A stretch of 64,000 nucleotides of DNA from Prostheceraeus crozeri (GCA_907163375.1 CAJQUW010014290.1:62001-126000), one strand, 5' to 3'; positions 10,624 through 23,870 are shown, counted from the stretch's first letter. A program made the numbers and translations. The notes: a model not told the origin generated them from the sequence alone.

Positions 10624-13004
10624 TTGAAAGACGTGAAAATTGATATTGGGCCTATGTATCAAACACTGATCAGGGCCTATGTATTCATTAAACAGGTTCA
10701 TTTAAGTGTGCAATCTTTTATAGCATGCATATATAACAACGATCACGGCACAAAACATCAGGACAGCCACTTATTATAATATTATATTATTATTACAATA
10801 TTATTTATGTTACAATTATTCCTCAGAGAAAGTCATCTGTGCAATATTCGGGTATTTCGGTTGTTCAGTGTTCTTATTGCAATTTTTCATTCTCATGCGC
10901 ACATATTCTTCCTACGTTGTGGCTCTTATTCAGTTCACACTGAATGTGTTCTCAGCAACCCGTGAGCGTGACGTTTAACACATGACACATGAACATCATT
11001 TTTATAAAGATTGAGGCCAGAATAGTGCAATACTAAGGTAATGTTATAGAGCTTTTCTGCAACATTTGTAATCAGTTGAATGCGATCTCCTGAAGGGGGC
11101 ACTATGTATATGAAGTTAAATAAACGTCAGTCTCGTGACGGTTTAGATTTTGACATTCGGAAAACGCGAGGATTAAACACGTTCGCCCGAATAGGTCATT
11201 AGTAAAAAAACACGTAGATGATCACTTGCATTGAGTTTACAAGTAGTAATGTACAAACGTCAGCCATTATTCGATCGGAGAAATTATTGGAAATTCAATT
11301 TTATCGATTATAGAGCCTCGGAATTTCGCTAACATAAGATGGAAATCTTGCATAAACCTTTCAAAAAAATAGCAACAATAACAAGCATTACAAGAATGCA
11401 TCTTTTAAGAGCTATACGAGTATACACGTATATACACCTATATACACGTATATATATAAAATATATATACATAAATAAATAATAAATATGTGCATAAAAT
11501 TCTCATCTGCGGTTTAACAATTTACTAGAGCGTCAGATTAAACTAAATTATCGTGACCATAGGAGCGAAATACCGGGAGCAATTTGCAGTCAACATGAAG
11601 TCACTGAATGTAAATGAAATAGTAATATGAAAATGATAGTTCATGCATAAATACACGTAAGTCAGAGAAAACGATTTTGGGTTACGAAATACCACAAGTC
11701 AACTCTTCTGTTTCTTCCCTGCGATTCCTTCGACAGGGTCGCTCCCAACCCCAATCAACTATGTTCCAAAATCTTAACCAACCAAGGGTAGACATGTAGA
11801 ACAAGTTTTAGTATTTATCAACATAATAATTAACGATGTAAAGCATTATTTATCGAACGCAGTTGGCAGTTATATTTTCAAAGGTTTGAGTGATGACTTC
11901 CTGACCTCTTGATAGTGGAAGCTGGGTCAAAAGACGATAGATATATTCGGGAAGGAATCATTAAGGACACTCTTATTGAGATCAGAGATATAGCTATTCT
12001 TTTTTTGTATATCTCTCAGTCAGCAATCAAGTCAGTAGTCCATTTTTTACATCTCGTGATCAAATTTGATTTTAAAATCGGATTAGATTTGAACATTGGA
12101 ATATATATCTGTCATTTCTGATGTAAATTAATATGCCTGAAGAACAGACGATGCGACAATCGATTAAATTTCACTGTTAACTGAAGGGCGCTAATTATTG
12201 TGTAACTTATCCCTGAAAAGTTTTTCAGTTATGTCATTGCCCCATTAATTTTTGGCATTGGAGATATTCCACACATGACATTCATTCAAGTATCAAACTA
12301 GGATCACCACCGACTCTTCCTATAAACTGCAAGCGCGGTTTGATGAGTCTATGTATAGGCCTACTTGCATGTGAACACTGGATTCTATATGAAACTCAGA
12401 ACTTTAAAAAAACCAGAACGTTACTCGACGATCACAATGATCATTTTCAGATTAAAAAAGCAAATAAACTATAATGCAATTGCGGTACTTCCATTCTTTC
12501 CTCCCGACATTTTTAATTTTTCCAAATTCATTCAATTTCGTCAAACTTGGTCACATTGGATTTAGAATAGACTTGATCTGTTACTGAGTGACATTACAGC
12601 ATGACTGAGAAGTCCTACTTGAGCCCTGGGATGAAGTAAAATCTGTATCTACAGTTATCCTTAAAGAAAATACTCCTGCACTGTGCTTTACTTCCCGAGT
12701 TTAAGGCAGATATTAGGCGCACACTCGTTATTCTCTCTCCAAAGTAGAATGAACAAAACTCATTTCCAAGAATATATCGAAACTCAACAACTGTCATTGG
12801 CCATCAACTATTACCAATCAAATCATTTCGAAATGAGGCAAAGCCAAGAATATGAAACGAAGGAATTCCGTGTTAACTATTCGGATCTCGAATATTTCAC
12901 AAGTGTGTGATTTCTGTCTCCTTCTAAATAACACATCCAGACAGTTTCATCTTCCATTACCCGATGTCGGCGATTCTACATCATTTCATCAATACCGACT
13001 TAAC
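10624..13004. other. Upstream flank of the CUB gene; nothing clear
   Basis: Apart from the AT-rich run at 11405-11490 I see no repeat or gene. The promoter and 5' UTR of the gene starting at 13005 should lie near its right end, but no TATA or initiator stands out. Short frames at 12365-12910 look like chance. Confidence 0.3.
11405..11490 (+). repeat. AT-rich low-complexity run
   Basis: The stretch is built of TATACACGTATA and TATATATA words, followed by TAAATAAATAATAAATA. It is a simple-sequence tract without coding capacity. Confidence 0.7.
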
Positions 13005-13089
13005 ATGAAACAGCTTGAAATAACATTTGCTGTTGTTCTTTTCTCCGTTATCATGATTTATCAACTCGTTGCGGCAGGAGTGAATCCCG
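13005..13089 (+). CDS. Signal-peptide exon of a CUB-domain gene (first coding exon)
   Basis: The ATG at 13005 opens 28 codons plus one base. The peptide starts MKQLEITFAVVLFSVIMIY and ends LVAAGVNP. It is a classic signal peptide: short polar N-terminus, about 16 hydrophobic residues, then a small-residue VAA|G cleavage site near residue 24-25. The exon ends at G13089, directly before a strong donor (GTGAGT, 13090-13095), leaving phase 1. The CUB exon at 47612 starts with two bases that complete this codon as GAA (Glu), so the two exons join in frame. That match, plus the need of a CUB domain for a signal peptide, is why I pair them; no transcript is available. The 5' UTR probably lies in the preceding bases (about 12900-13004), but I see no convincing TATA box. 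Other symmetric-phase exons could lie in between. Confidence 0.6.
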
Positions 13090-14328
13090 GTGAGTTTCAC
13101 TGCAATCAGTATTGACAGAGGATTTCATGTCTTGAAGCATATATCTTAATATGTTAGTGAATGTATGAAAATAACATTGTGGTATCCATATGAAGTTTCA
13201 ATATTGCTTTACGACTGAAAAAGTAAGACCAGCTGTTTTGTTTAACTAGCTTCAGTTCCTCTGATTGGCAGTGGCAAAGCTTATTGATCCTCGTCTTAAG
13301 GAGGAGTTGATCACGGAGTAATGCAAAAACTTAAACGAAAATGATATACTTGAAGAGAATATACTTGAGTATTATATGCTTGAGTATTTGAAGAGAATTC
13401 CAAATCGCGAGCTCATGCAAGGTACAGTAAGACCTTTAATAAAACAATACCGTGACATATGACTCGACAATTAGACCCATAGAAATTAACAATACCATAG
13501 AGTGTCCTAGAATGGAAATTGCATGAAAATTACGGCACACGCCCGGGGAACTTAGTTGGGATAAAATACACATTGTGCGAGCTGGTTTCCAGTTTTTCTG
13601 ATTGGCATTTATGCTTATCAAGCCAATTTGTATACTGAATTGTTCCTCCTTGTTCAAAGATCATGTACACAAAAATAATAATGAATCTACAAAGTACTAC
13701 GGCAACAGGATGACAAAGAAATCCTTTAAAACGTCTGTACGTTTGTCATTTTGAAGTATCGCTCCTATAATCTGTCAAGAGCATAATAATCAGACACATG
13801 TGCAATTTGTAATGTCGATTTACAGAACATGCATTACTCCAGCTTGAAATCAGAGACCAAGAAATCTTCATATTAGTAGAGTATTTATTTTACTTTAAAG
13901 GGCTCCCCTGTTCACTATATTTGAACAATTTTCAAAATCTTTGCATACTTTCGAATATCAGCTTCCAAAATATCATCACACTATATCACATAAATCAATG
14001 GTTAATTGAAAAGTTCCAGCAACATTTCATCTATCTGAGAAATGATTGTCGGTGAAGAAGCTTTCAATGTTTTTTTTCCAGAAAAGCGCTAGGTTTCTCA
14101 ACCGCTTGAAGGAGAAGTTAGCCAATAATTGGAGTTTTTATCTGCGAATTCTTGATTTTTTCTAACAATCAATGCACCGACTACTTTCAATTATGACTGT
14201 GAACCAATTCTTAATTCGCATTCCAGTATTGAAAAATTGCATAATAGCTTTCAATGACTGCTACAAATAGACACAGTATATTAATCCATGGAATAGTAGG
14301 CTATTTCGCATGAAACAATGACACCATC

Positions 14329-14709
14329 TCACTCAAAATTTTCTTCTTGAAAATCCTGTTGTGTGATGTCAACAACTTCCACAACCAACTGGTGATGCAA
14401 TTTTTTAGATAGAATCTGATCTACAAACCATAGATTTTTCCGTGTGCCATCCTTGTACATAGGCAAGATATTGAACTTCCATTCTATTGTGCTATTATCT
14501 ACTTCTATGATCAGACCACCACTCTTCTCTAGAACGCTACCCATCTGATATAGTTTATCCACTATTTTTGCAGTACACTGTATAAGAAATTTGACTGTAT
14601 ACAAGGCTTGCATAAAGTAATTAATGGCAGTGCTCATTGAATACATATTCCATGGAATGCCTCCACGCTTCATACTAGCTAACGAGTGACCCGCAATATA
14701 CCTAAACAA
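14329..14709 (-). CDS. Unassigned open frame, possible terminal exon
   Basis: This is one of the few longer frames not explained by repeats: 126 codons on the minus strand. It includes GHSLASMKRGGIPWNMYS, then FMQALYTVKFLIQCTAKIV and LIIEVDNSTIEWKFNILP, and ends QQDFQEENFE. Just upstream on that strand the sequence reads TTTGTTTAG then GTATATTGCGG, which could be a splice acceptor at about 14702, giving an exon beginning YIAGHSLAS. The amino-acid mix looks protein-like, with a hydrophobic helix and an acidic end, but I recognise no family. It lies antisense within the inferred CUB intron, so it could be a nested gene, a retrocopy or chance. Confidence 0.3.
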   Translation of the reverse strand: MFRYIAGHSLASMKRGGIPWNMYSMSTAINYFMQALYTVKFLIQCTAKIVDKLYQMGSVLEKSGGLIIEVDNSTIEWKFNILPMYKDGTRKNLWFVDQILSKKLHHQLVVEVVDITQQDFQEENFE

Positions 14710-15132
14710 ATTTGTTTGGTGTTGGGTCTGTCTGCTTTCTTCCTTTTTCTATTTTACTGTGTGTATTGACTTGACAATAGAAAATTGTATTGCATAACAG
14801 CATAACATGAGTAGGAAATTCTATAAAAAAATACATGTAGCATGATTGTCTTCCGTCGAGATCAATGAAATGTATGCAGTTTGCCATTATGTGGTCCTTT
14901 ATGATTTATGCAAAAAGAAACCGTGTGAAGATAAGAAATTACATGTGGTATAGCCTGTTTAGTCTTGTCTCAAAACATCGTAATGTATGTTGGAAAAAAT
15001 AATTCATAATGTAGTCCTATCGATATTAAAGTAAAGCATTTTACGAAATAATAGTTTAAAAATGTGGAATAAAAGTTGCAACTAATGCAATTTTCAGTTT
15101 TTTGACAACATAATTGAGAAATAGCAAGCTAC

Positions 15133-15552
15133 CTAAACAGAAGGGTTAAAAGTTACACCGCCGTGGTGGCATATAAAAAACGTTTTACAGTAAATTGACA
15201 ATTGCCAATATATCTTACGTACAGTGAAGCTTTCGCGGCGAGATAACCACCGCTCGCTCTGTCTTCGCTTGCCTATGGAAAACTTTCTATTTTGTAAGAC
15301 CTCAGTCACACTGAAAGCAAAGCAAACACAAGCGTCCCCAGCAAACCTATGTCCGTAAGCAATTAATCGCTCTGCCTTGCTCTCAGTGTGGCAATCTACA
15401 ACTGCTCCAATCATGACTTTACATTTGTTGTTAGACGCTTTACTCGGAAACGCTTGGAAAAGCTCGCGGTGTGGCTGAGGCCTAATGATACTGATATTTG
15501 GTCCACCAAGGACATGGCTATCGAACCAGCCTGACACTAGGCTCAGTGACAA
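15133..15552 (-). CDS. Unassigned open frame of 139 codons
   Basis: This is the longest single frame outside the transposons. It starts MSLSLVSGWFDSHVLGG and includes KCKVMIGAVVDCHTESKAER and KRRQSERWLSRRESFTVRK. I see no conserved motif, signal peptide or repeat relation. The local GC content is higher than the flanks, which by itself lengthens frames. It may be a fragment of an unrecognised repeat. No splice sites or poly(A) signal support it. Confidence 0.15.
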   Translation of the reverse strand: MSLSLVSGWFDSHVLGGPNISIIRPQPHRELFQAFPSKASNNKCKVMIGAVVDCHTESKAERLIAYGHRFAGDACVCFAFSVTEVLQNRKFSIGKRRQSERWLSRRESFTVRKIYWQLSIYCKTFFICHHGGVTFNPSV

Positions 15553-15645
15553 GCATACCGTTGCGGGTATGTGCTATGTCTGATGATGCCTTGAAGAAAC
15601 TAATTAGAATGACTTGCTGTATAAAAAACAACTTGCTCACAAATA

Positions 15646-15690
15646 GCTGAATTCTTCGAATCTGAAGGACTCGTGGTGATCGATCGACTC
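15646..15690 (+). repeat. 40-bp dispersed repeat, unit 1
   Basis: TGAATTCTTCGAATCTGAAG and the following GGACTCGTGGTGATCG recur at 27722-27762 with two changes. No larger homology is obvious around it. Confidence 0.5.
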
Positions 15691-15699
15691 ATTTTCAAG

Positions 15700-18166
15700 A
15701 AATCTATAATAATTTACTCTTTGATCAATACATTACATTTATCTTTCTCCTCACTTAGTAAGCTCTTGTCTGTTGCAATGTTATTTGTATTTTGTTGCTC
15801 TTCTGTCAATCGACGAACTTCTGCGAAATAAGGTTCTGAGATCGAAAGCAGTTTTCAAACTACTTGAAACCTCCATTCTTTAGGCAGTGAGTGATAGGCG
15901 ATCTTCAGGCCTACAACTACAGGTTTTGGACTTCGAGAGTGTCATCTGAGCTTTTGTTAAAGAAATAGCGATTTCAATTATGACATTGAATTTCATTAGG
16001 GACATAGAAACTTCAAATAAAGGGAAGATGCGAAATCTATAGAGACAGTGCGACTTCAAAAGTTTCGTAGCATCACCGAATTTAATTAACTTGCTCCTAA
16101 GAATAAATAGGACTAAAAAATTGATAGTGATGGTATTGTTATGCTGCTGCAAAGTTCGCACACTAAAAACATTACGATCTACTTTGTCTCATTATGAATT
16201 AATTATCTTTATTTCTATTTATTACCTTCGAAACACTGAAACTGTGTTTCGCAATGTAGACAAACGGACTGTACGATGGGAGAAACATATATTGATGACA
16301 TCTGCATTGTTAAGTTCTTGCATGCTCTCTTGAAATCCAAAACCTGCATCATCTCATCGATTTTGATGTTCGCTGCACCAACCCGAGAACAAACAATAAA
16401 CTTCAAAGACTTCAAAGACTTGACTTCTTGGCGTGGTTCACATTAATCTCAATCAGTCGCTGTCCCTTTGAACAAATTGACATTTATATGCACCTATAGG
16501 GTAAAATAGGACTACTGTCTCGTGCCAAGTATCAAATGAAATCCTAACGACACTCTTGAATGTATACTGATTGAGCATTTGTCCAAGATCTCACAATATG
16601 AAAGTTCCTTTGTATGTCATGATTTCACTTTGACGATAACTTCTGCTCTATGTCTTTCACGAATTGTTGAGTTCTTGCACGGCTCTCTGACCATCCTTGA
16701 AATCCAAAACCTGTGATCACTGCTTTTGATTTTGCAGTGTATATGTCCATTGCATTCTTTTAATTGTAGTGTTGGATTTCTATGGTGCTATTGATTCTAA
16801 TTTCTGAGCTAAACATGGGATGTTCCTCACATTTTTAGCTACATTAATATCAAAAAGACCCAGCTTTTCTCGCGGAAAAGTGAAAACATCATTAAAGACA
16901 AAAAACTTTTCGCTACTATTTTTTAACATGATCATCCATTGTAGCAGTGAAAGCGTCTGAACGATAAACAGCATCCCATAAAACGGTAGCCAGCATCTGC
17001 TGACACATTCAAGTGTATGCATATCTCCTCCTGTTCCTTTGAAGTAGCTAAGGCACAGGCGAGGCACTCGTGTCAATCTCCATCTTTTACATAACAAAGG
17101 AAAAGTCTTGAGGAGTAATGTCCGGTGACCACGACAGCCATGCCAATGGCATGTCCCATGAAATCCATCGAATTAACAAACCTTTATTCAGTTAGTCACG
17201 AACACTCAGAGCCTACTGCAATTATGCAGTGCTTTTCAAGCCCCTATGACGTGCGCGGTGCATAAAGTGCAGGTCATGCGGGCATTTGCGTAAGTGGTCG
17301 ACTAGTAAACTGCCCCAACTACCCTTGCCGTGCACTGCACGTCTTCGCTGTTTTATGTTCATATAATTCACTCAGCATCAGGGGAGCTGCACTTATGAGC
17401 GAATGACGTGCGTTGCACGTCGTTGGCAGTTGAAGCAATGTAGTATGTTTGGCTTCTGTCCACAAAACGCCATTAAGGATAAATTTAACCTTCCAATAAG
17501 CCAAAGCCACCTGCTTTTGGAAATAACTTTTTCAAAAATACTTTGAAGTCACGAAATCCTAGGTTGTGCAGTTGTGTAATAAGAAATGTGGTTTAACAGA
17601 AATTATGATTTCATTTGAGAATTGGTTACATGAAATTATTCTACTTTAGTGCAATGTGTATTATTACACATTGTCATTGCTATATTATTATCTACGCTTC
17701 TGAAGACTCAATTCATATTGTTCATTATTATCAGTAGCACAGGATGAAAACAGAATGAGCACAGGATGATTGGTAACCTACTTATCGCTGAAGAATTGCT
17801 GCCAAATTTGACATGTATTGGGTGAATACTGCGTCCAAAATGACGGAATTTAGACATGATTAAAGGGTCAACAGTCGGATTCATTGTGAAGCATCTGAGA
17901 AATGTCGTATAAATTTTTGAACTTACTTAGTTTTACTTACCTTACCATCCCATCGGCCTCAACATGCCGTAAATGCTGTTTCTTACCCACTTATGATGCT
18001 GATTACTTGTTGTTGTCGAAAGACATCGCTACGCGAATAGCAACATGAAGCAGTTTCATCTATTCTAAACAGAATTTTGCTTGTTGTTGCTGTAAGTGAA
18101 TAGCGTACATTTTTTGTTCATTGTTTGGCGCATGCAAAATGTAAACATGATTACGTAATAGGGAAT
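15700..18166. other. Intron sequence without recognised genes
   Basis: Contains an internal similarity: GTTAAGTTCTTGCATGCTCT then TGAAATCCAAAACCTGC (16310-16350) resembles GTTGAGTTCTTGCACGGCTC then TGAAATCCAAAACCTGTG (16669-16715). No element ends were found. Confidence 0.4.
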
Positions 18167-18168
18167 TA

Positions 18169-18898
18169 GTCCGGCAGCCAGAGCGAGTTTCTGCAGGGAA
18201 CGAGGCCGAAAGTGAGATTTTCACAGAATGCCACACCACCCTTTTGATACTACGAATCGTCACCGTCTGCCGAGTTCTAGTGAGTTTTCTTCCAGAATCA
18301 AAGAAAAACACAAAAAAACATGTAAATTCATCAGAGAGAAGTCTTTTTTTTAGGGCTTAAAAAATATGTTTTTTTGCTATGTTTTCTTCGAGAAAGCCTA
18401 AAGTACTGCTTTTTTGAATTTTGCTTTGTCATGGAATGTCTTCAGGTCATTCATTTCATGTTCATGCAATGACTAACTCATTTAAGCTAAACACATTTTT
18501 TAATGGCGAGCAACTCAATGAATTTAGCAAAATTATAAACAATTTAGACCATCATTCCACATAACATTTACATTTTTATTGATAAAAGCACATGCACCAT
18601 CATAGAAAATATACAAAGCATTCAAGGAACTCATTGAAAAACATGATGATTAATAAGGATATAGCTTTTTGATGAATCAGAGAAAGACATAAATAAAAAA
18701 AATCATTTTAGCCATAAAAGTACTCAGTTAGAATCATTGAAAAATAGAAAAGTTTTTTTTTCTTTGATTCTAACTCCCAGAGTCCATTGGTTCACTCGAA
18801 CTAGGCAGATTGACCGAGTCGTAGTAGGAGCGGAATGTACTTTCCTGCGTGCAGACGCTCGCGCTCCCTGAGCATAGGTGTCGCTCTGGCTGCCGGAC
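18169..18898. mobile_element. Foldback element FB, copy 1 (GTCCGGCAGCC ends)
   Basis: The element starts GTCCGGCAGCCAGAGCGAG and ends with the inverted GCTCTGGCTGCCGGAC, bordered by TA on both sides (18167-18168 and 18899-18900). The left arm holds GCAGGGAACGAGGCCG and GAATCAAAGAAAAACAC; the right arm carries these in inverse, but more diverged, form. There is no open frame worth noting. Six related copies occur in this window. Confidence 0.82.
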
Positions 18899-18900
18899 TA

Positions 18901-21900
18901 AATGGCTTGATCGTGACTGAAGGCGGAAGGATTGTTCAATCGTTCATTTGTTCTTCACAATATTTGTCATTGGTAATAAGCGGTGAATCCAGTTCTTCGT
19001 GAATTGTTTCAACTGACTTACTTGCTTGGTCCTGAATATTCTTCTGCTGTCAGATTGATTTTCTTGTGCTATCAGTAATTTTGTTCTGATCATTGGAAAT
19101 TTATTTTTTTACAAGTGACAAGACCGCAGGGTGAGACGAATTGCTGTCCATTTTCTACCCTTGTATTATGCAAGGCATAGACTCAAATCTGTAATATTTT
19201 TAAATAGCTGACATAGTTTATAAAAAGCAAAGAACTTTAAAATACGTCAAGCGTGGGATGCCTACGAGTCCAAATTATAAGTTATGGGAATCATCTCACT
19301 GTCATTTTCACTGGGAATGCAAAGATGGACACTGAAATGCTCCTCTCAATGGTATCACACAGTTAATTAATTAGACGGCCCTAATTTTGCGACATGACAC
19401 CTGAAATGCTGGCTGACAAGCCTGCTTTCTCAGTATAGAAGTGTAGCAAGCATCAAAGTGAAAATGCGTGCAATTTTTGCGCCACTACATGTATTGTGCA
19501 TCGCATGAAGCTTTGCTTCCATTTTAGAGGTTTTGTGCCTATCAATGTTTATGTGGCTAGACGATGGAAAATGTCTGCAGTCTCTATACTATTTGCCGTG
19601 ACTGCAGCTGCACAATTCTTGTGATTGCAAATTCCCGTGGCAATTATCAATTTCATTTTCCAGGAACACTTGCACATGTGTCATCGATGTCTTTATCGAT
19701 GCATTTTTTTCTCGCGTTTAATAATAATTAATTCTCGCGATGTCCAAGGCTAGAAATCTTTCTTTTCGCGTTTCTTTAGCGGAGCTACAAGGACAGTGGA
19801 AGCTTGCTGTTTGTTGACTGTCACCTCATTAAGTCACTTATCTAGGTCACCGTTGCTATGATCTGAAGCAGAGTCTTGATAGTGGAACGAGCAATTGTTG
19901 CAGATTCTTTCCTGCAAGCAGTATTGAATGTTATTCTACAAAATTGTCTCATGTTTGAAAAGATGAGAATAATCGTGAATGCTTAGTGTGGCAAATTCCA
20001 ATACCTAACCCCTGATGGTCACTGGAAGCCACTGGATCTAATGACAACACGCGAACACGTATAATATTGATTTCCATGTGCATTGTACATGTCCATTGTC
20101 CATTACAGTCCAAATATTATATAGTTAGCTTCTTATATCGGATTACTTTGCTTTCAACATTCAGCGAACCTAAGCGCACAGATCAATCAACAGACGGATA
20201 AATTTGAATTCTGTGTTTGGCCAGTCTTTTATATATTTTTGACTCACGGGAAGATTCATTACATCCCGATTTTTATTTCGCAATCTAATCGAACGACACG
20301 ACAGGCATTTTTCCTTTAATGATATTTTTCATTTTTTGTCGAGCCTGAATGGTTTATGTATCATTTTCACGTTCGTTTCTTAATTAAGGTCACAGTAGGC
20401 TCTCAAAATATTGATTTATCAAATTATTCCCGAAGATATATATTTTTGCCCATTTATGGCTCCAAGTTTCAAAGAGTTATGTTTAATTAAACATTGTGAT
20501 GGATTCCGGATATTGATGGCAGTATGCCAAGTTGTTCATACTAGTTGTGAAAATCACAGCTAGTTATGATAATGACAACTTCGCAAATCACATCATGCAT
20601 AATTTTATTTCTGATGTCAGACAATGTCGAGAATACATATCATTTACTTTTCCCTGTGACCAAACTATTATGAAACTGCGCACTTGGATTTTTGAATGCC
20701 AGTTACGTAACATGACCACGTCAGAGAATAGAGCGGAAAAAACGAAAAGTAAGAATACATCATAAAAGAGTTCATACCAGCATGATTTGATGAGAATTAC
20801 AACTATATTTAAAATATTATCATGAAGTCTAACTAATTTTAGTTTGAATTTTCAATACAATGCCATTGAAATTTTATTTGACACAAACTGTAAACTTAAC
20901 ACATTCAAAAAAGTAAATATTTGCAGAAAAACTCGACCGAAATTGTAAAAAGCATTTTATCTGTCTTTTACAGTCGGAACTAAGATATTTTTAAAAATAA
21001 TTTTTTCTGTGGTTGACTGATTATGACTCAGACGCCTTCAAATTTATCTGGCATTAAAGAGCATTTTCTGTGAAGATTGCTGGTTGTCTCACTGTTTTTA
21101 GTGGTTAACATTTTGAAGGGTAGGATCTCCTTAAAGAGACTTCCAAAGATGTGCTCTCAATACCGCTCTCATGCTGCATGCTCAATCGCTAATCGCTAAT
21201 CCATTGCCTTCTAAATTTCATTTATTTTCTTTTTCGTTCATTTTCGCTTCCTTCGATTTTATCAAGCATGGAGACTTTCACGTTATGGTCTTTAACACGT
21301 TATAACCATGTTCTATGCAATGAAATGACATCACTTTATTTTCATCATTGTGTCTGAGTTGCACGTTTAGTGATTTAGACGTGCATGATGCTGCCATACA
21401 TTGCTTCATTTCCTGACACAGTGACATTCTGTAACAAAACATTCATTTGTGAATTTCCTTTTGCGGCAACGTATAGCGGAAGAAAATTGAGGTAATTGTG
21501 TGTTCGCCCATCAAACAAGTTCAAATATACGCTAGCGGGCTTCAAATGGCATCTCCTTCCCACTAGGGACACAGGACAGTAAAGACACTGCTGTCTATCT
21601 TAGTCGATTTGCCATTCCGATTTTCTATTGAATCATGTGTCTACTAAGCCTCCTGGCTACTCTCTGGTCAACTGAGGGCCCTTTGATGTAGAAGATGGAG
21701 CAACGTATGACGACGACGTCCATTTGCCAATAACCGCAGAATAGAATACCTCATAAATAATTGGATATGCAGGTGAATGCTTTCAGACTAACAGAGAAAT
21801 GACTTGAAATATCAAGAGGAGATGAAAAAAATAATGATCGAAACAATTCTGTGTGTGCGTGGAAAATAATAGGAAATAGGAAATGAAAGGTTTTACAGTC

Positions 21901-22108
21901 TACTTTATCCATTTAGTGAGAAACTTGACTTGGAAAACTGGCAATAAATGTGTACGGGAGCTGATGCAGGATACGGGCTCTTCTTGTAACTGTATTTTTA
22001 CGTAGGCGTCAGTTAACAGTATAATACTCAGAAGGGCATAAAATCGAACGCCTCACAACCTCAAGTGCAAAGTCTGAGACCGTGAAACAAATGATGATTT
22101 CTAGGGAT
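18901..22108. other. Intron sequence without recognised features
   Basis: Only short frames on both strands; no inverted ends, tRNA-like boxes or transposase motifs were seen. Confidence 0.4.
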
Positions 22109-22400
22109 CATAAAGTATACCAGATTATTACATATTTTTAGAATCGTATTTCAGAATCACTTCTATATCTGATAAAATTTGTTCCCAGGGGAAATCTTGT
22201 TAGAGAGGGATTCTATCCCGGATATCTATGGTCCTAATAATCTGGCATACTTTAAAACGGATAGAGGATGGCTATACGATTCTCTGACATAGCTCGTGAA
22301 ATTATTTGATACATCTATCCCTCGGGCTAAAGCCCTGTGGATTCATCAAACAATTTCCCTCTCTATATCCCAGAGAATCGCATAGCCATCCTCTATCCAT
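22109..22400. repeat. Two adjacent hairpin sequences
   Basis: Hairpin one pairs AAAGTATACCAGATTATTA (from about 22112) with TAATAATCTGGCATACTTT (22235-22253). Hairpin two pairs GGATAGAGGATGGCTATACG (22260-22279) with GCATAGCCATCCTCTATCC (about 22380-22398), extended by GATTCTCTG/CAGAGAATC. They abut at 22256-22258. Each could be a small MITE, or one element may have been inserted at the edge of the other. Confidence 0.65.
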
Positions 22401-22689
22401 AACATAGAGTAGGTTATTTTCGAACTCTATGTTGAGTGCTCGCCAACCATTTGTGATAATATTTCTATGAGCATCTGCCTTGTCCTGCCAGAAGGGCAAG
22501 ACAAAAGGCACCATCCAGCGACATTTTTCATGTCATTGCAGATTTGCCTCTACAGATTTAATAAATATAATAATGGATGTAGTAAGTGTAAAAAAGGGAT
22601 TTCTGACAAGTTCAGTAGTCATTAAATTAAGTAAATTCATTGTAATTGTATCTATCTAGAAATTAGACAATTCAATACTCTGACTTTCA

Positions 22690-22880
22690 CGAGGTTGAAT
22701 AGATCTTTATTAATGCGTCTCACAATCACAAAAAATAGCTTGTCCCAAAAAAATAGCGGGAATCGAACCCAGTCCTCAAAATGTTCACACGACATGACAT
22801 TCACCCAGGACTAGATTGTGAATCGTCAGTTTGCTTAATCGAACCTTCTAAGTCGTCAGGAAGTATCTAAAACAATCCAT
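22690..22880 (-). mobile_element. tRNA-like SINE candidate
   Basis: On the minus strand, AGTCCTGGGTGAATGTCATG and then GAGGACTGGGTTCGATTCCC resemble A and B boxes of a tRNA-derived head. A short body ends near TTCAACCTCGTGAAAG. The tRNA cannot fold well, so it is not a functional tRNA gene. Confidence 0.5.
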
Positions 22881-22904
22881 TCGTCTGAGCCTCATTCTAT
22901 TTTT

Positions 22905-23870
22905 TATTTATTTTATTTCGGAGCACAGTTCATGAGTGCGTCATATCACCAAAATGATTTCTAGGCCGCTCTACAAAAGTCATAAAAACTTACTCGAAAT
23001 ATATACATCTAAAAGTCTCTTAAAAGTTTTAAAACAGCCAGTCAGTCTCACTTCCATCGGTAGATCATTCAAAGTCGAGGAGCAGCCACACTTAAAGTTC
23101 TCCCAACGAAGGTAGACCGACGACACGTCTGCAATCCCAGCATTCTCACCTCTGCAGATCGAAGTCTTCGTCTTCTTGGATTCTTTGTACTTTCTCTCAC
23201 ATGGACGGACAGGTAAGTCGGTGCAGTGACCTGAATGCAGTGAAAAGTCAAAATACATGTGCGTCGTTCTATTCTTCCTTGTTTGGGAAGCCACCCAAAC
23301 TGACGTATGAGTGGACTTACGTGACAACGATGATCGGAGTTGCAGACGAGTCGGGCGCCGGTGTTTATACTTCTCTGTAGGCGATGCAGACTAGATGTCG
23401 GCAGATCGTAGTGGCATGATGCACTCTAGTCCACTCTAGAAAGTACCAGAGTGCTTACCAATGCCTTTGCTGCACTACACGTCAAGCAGTTCCGTATAGA
23501 TCTAATCCGTCGTAGAGTCAAGAAACACATGGATACTGTCCTAGAAGTATTCTGTCGCATACTGAGCTCAGAGTCGACAATTACTCGTACTCCCAAGCAA
23601 CGAGTACTTGATGTTGGAGACATCATCGTTCCACACAGATTCACGGGATCAAACAGCAGCACACTACGCCGCATAGAAGAGACACACCACAACAGTTTTG
23701 ATTTCAATGTATTAAGCAAGATCCGGTTTGACGATGGCCAACAATCGACCGCATCCACACATCTGGAGAATCTGTCTTGCAATTCAGAGGCACAGGATGG
23801 AACACATGAGCCATAAATGAAGATATCGTCAGCATAGACATGTGTTATTGATCACTGATCACAGAGCTTC
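22905..23870 (-). mobile_element. LINE (CR1/Jockey-like) 3' fragment with reverse transcriptase YADD
   Basis: Reading the minus strand, HVYADDIFIYG contains the YADD catalytic motif of reverse transcriptase (23825-23836). Next comes LQDRFSRCVDAVDCWPSSNR, then NTLKSKLLWCVSS, CLGVRVIVDSELSM and SALVSTLVLSRVD-like sequence (23782-23426). After a gap with frame changes, the C-terminal tail has TLNDLPMEVRL and CFKTFKRLL (23327-22980), the usual end of CR1/Jockey-group proteins. The 3' side ends in a TTTTATTTATTTTATTT-type run near 22900. The endonuclease and upstream RT are absent, so this is a 5'-truncated, dead copy with several frame breaks. Confidence 0.88.

Noticed and set aside
22735-22830. 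Functional tRNA gene
   Set aside because: A and B boxes are tRNA-like but the acceptor and anticodon arms do not pair, so it fits a SINE head better.
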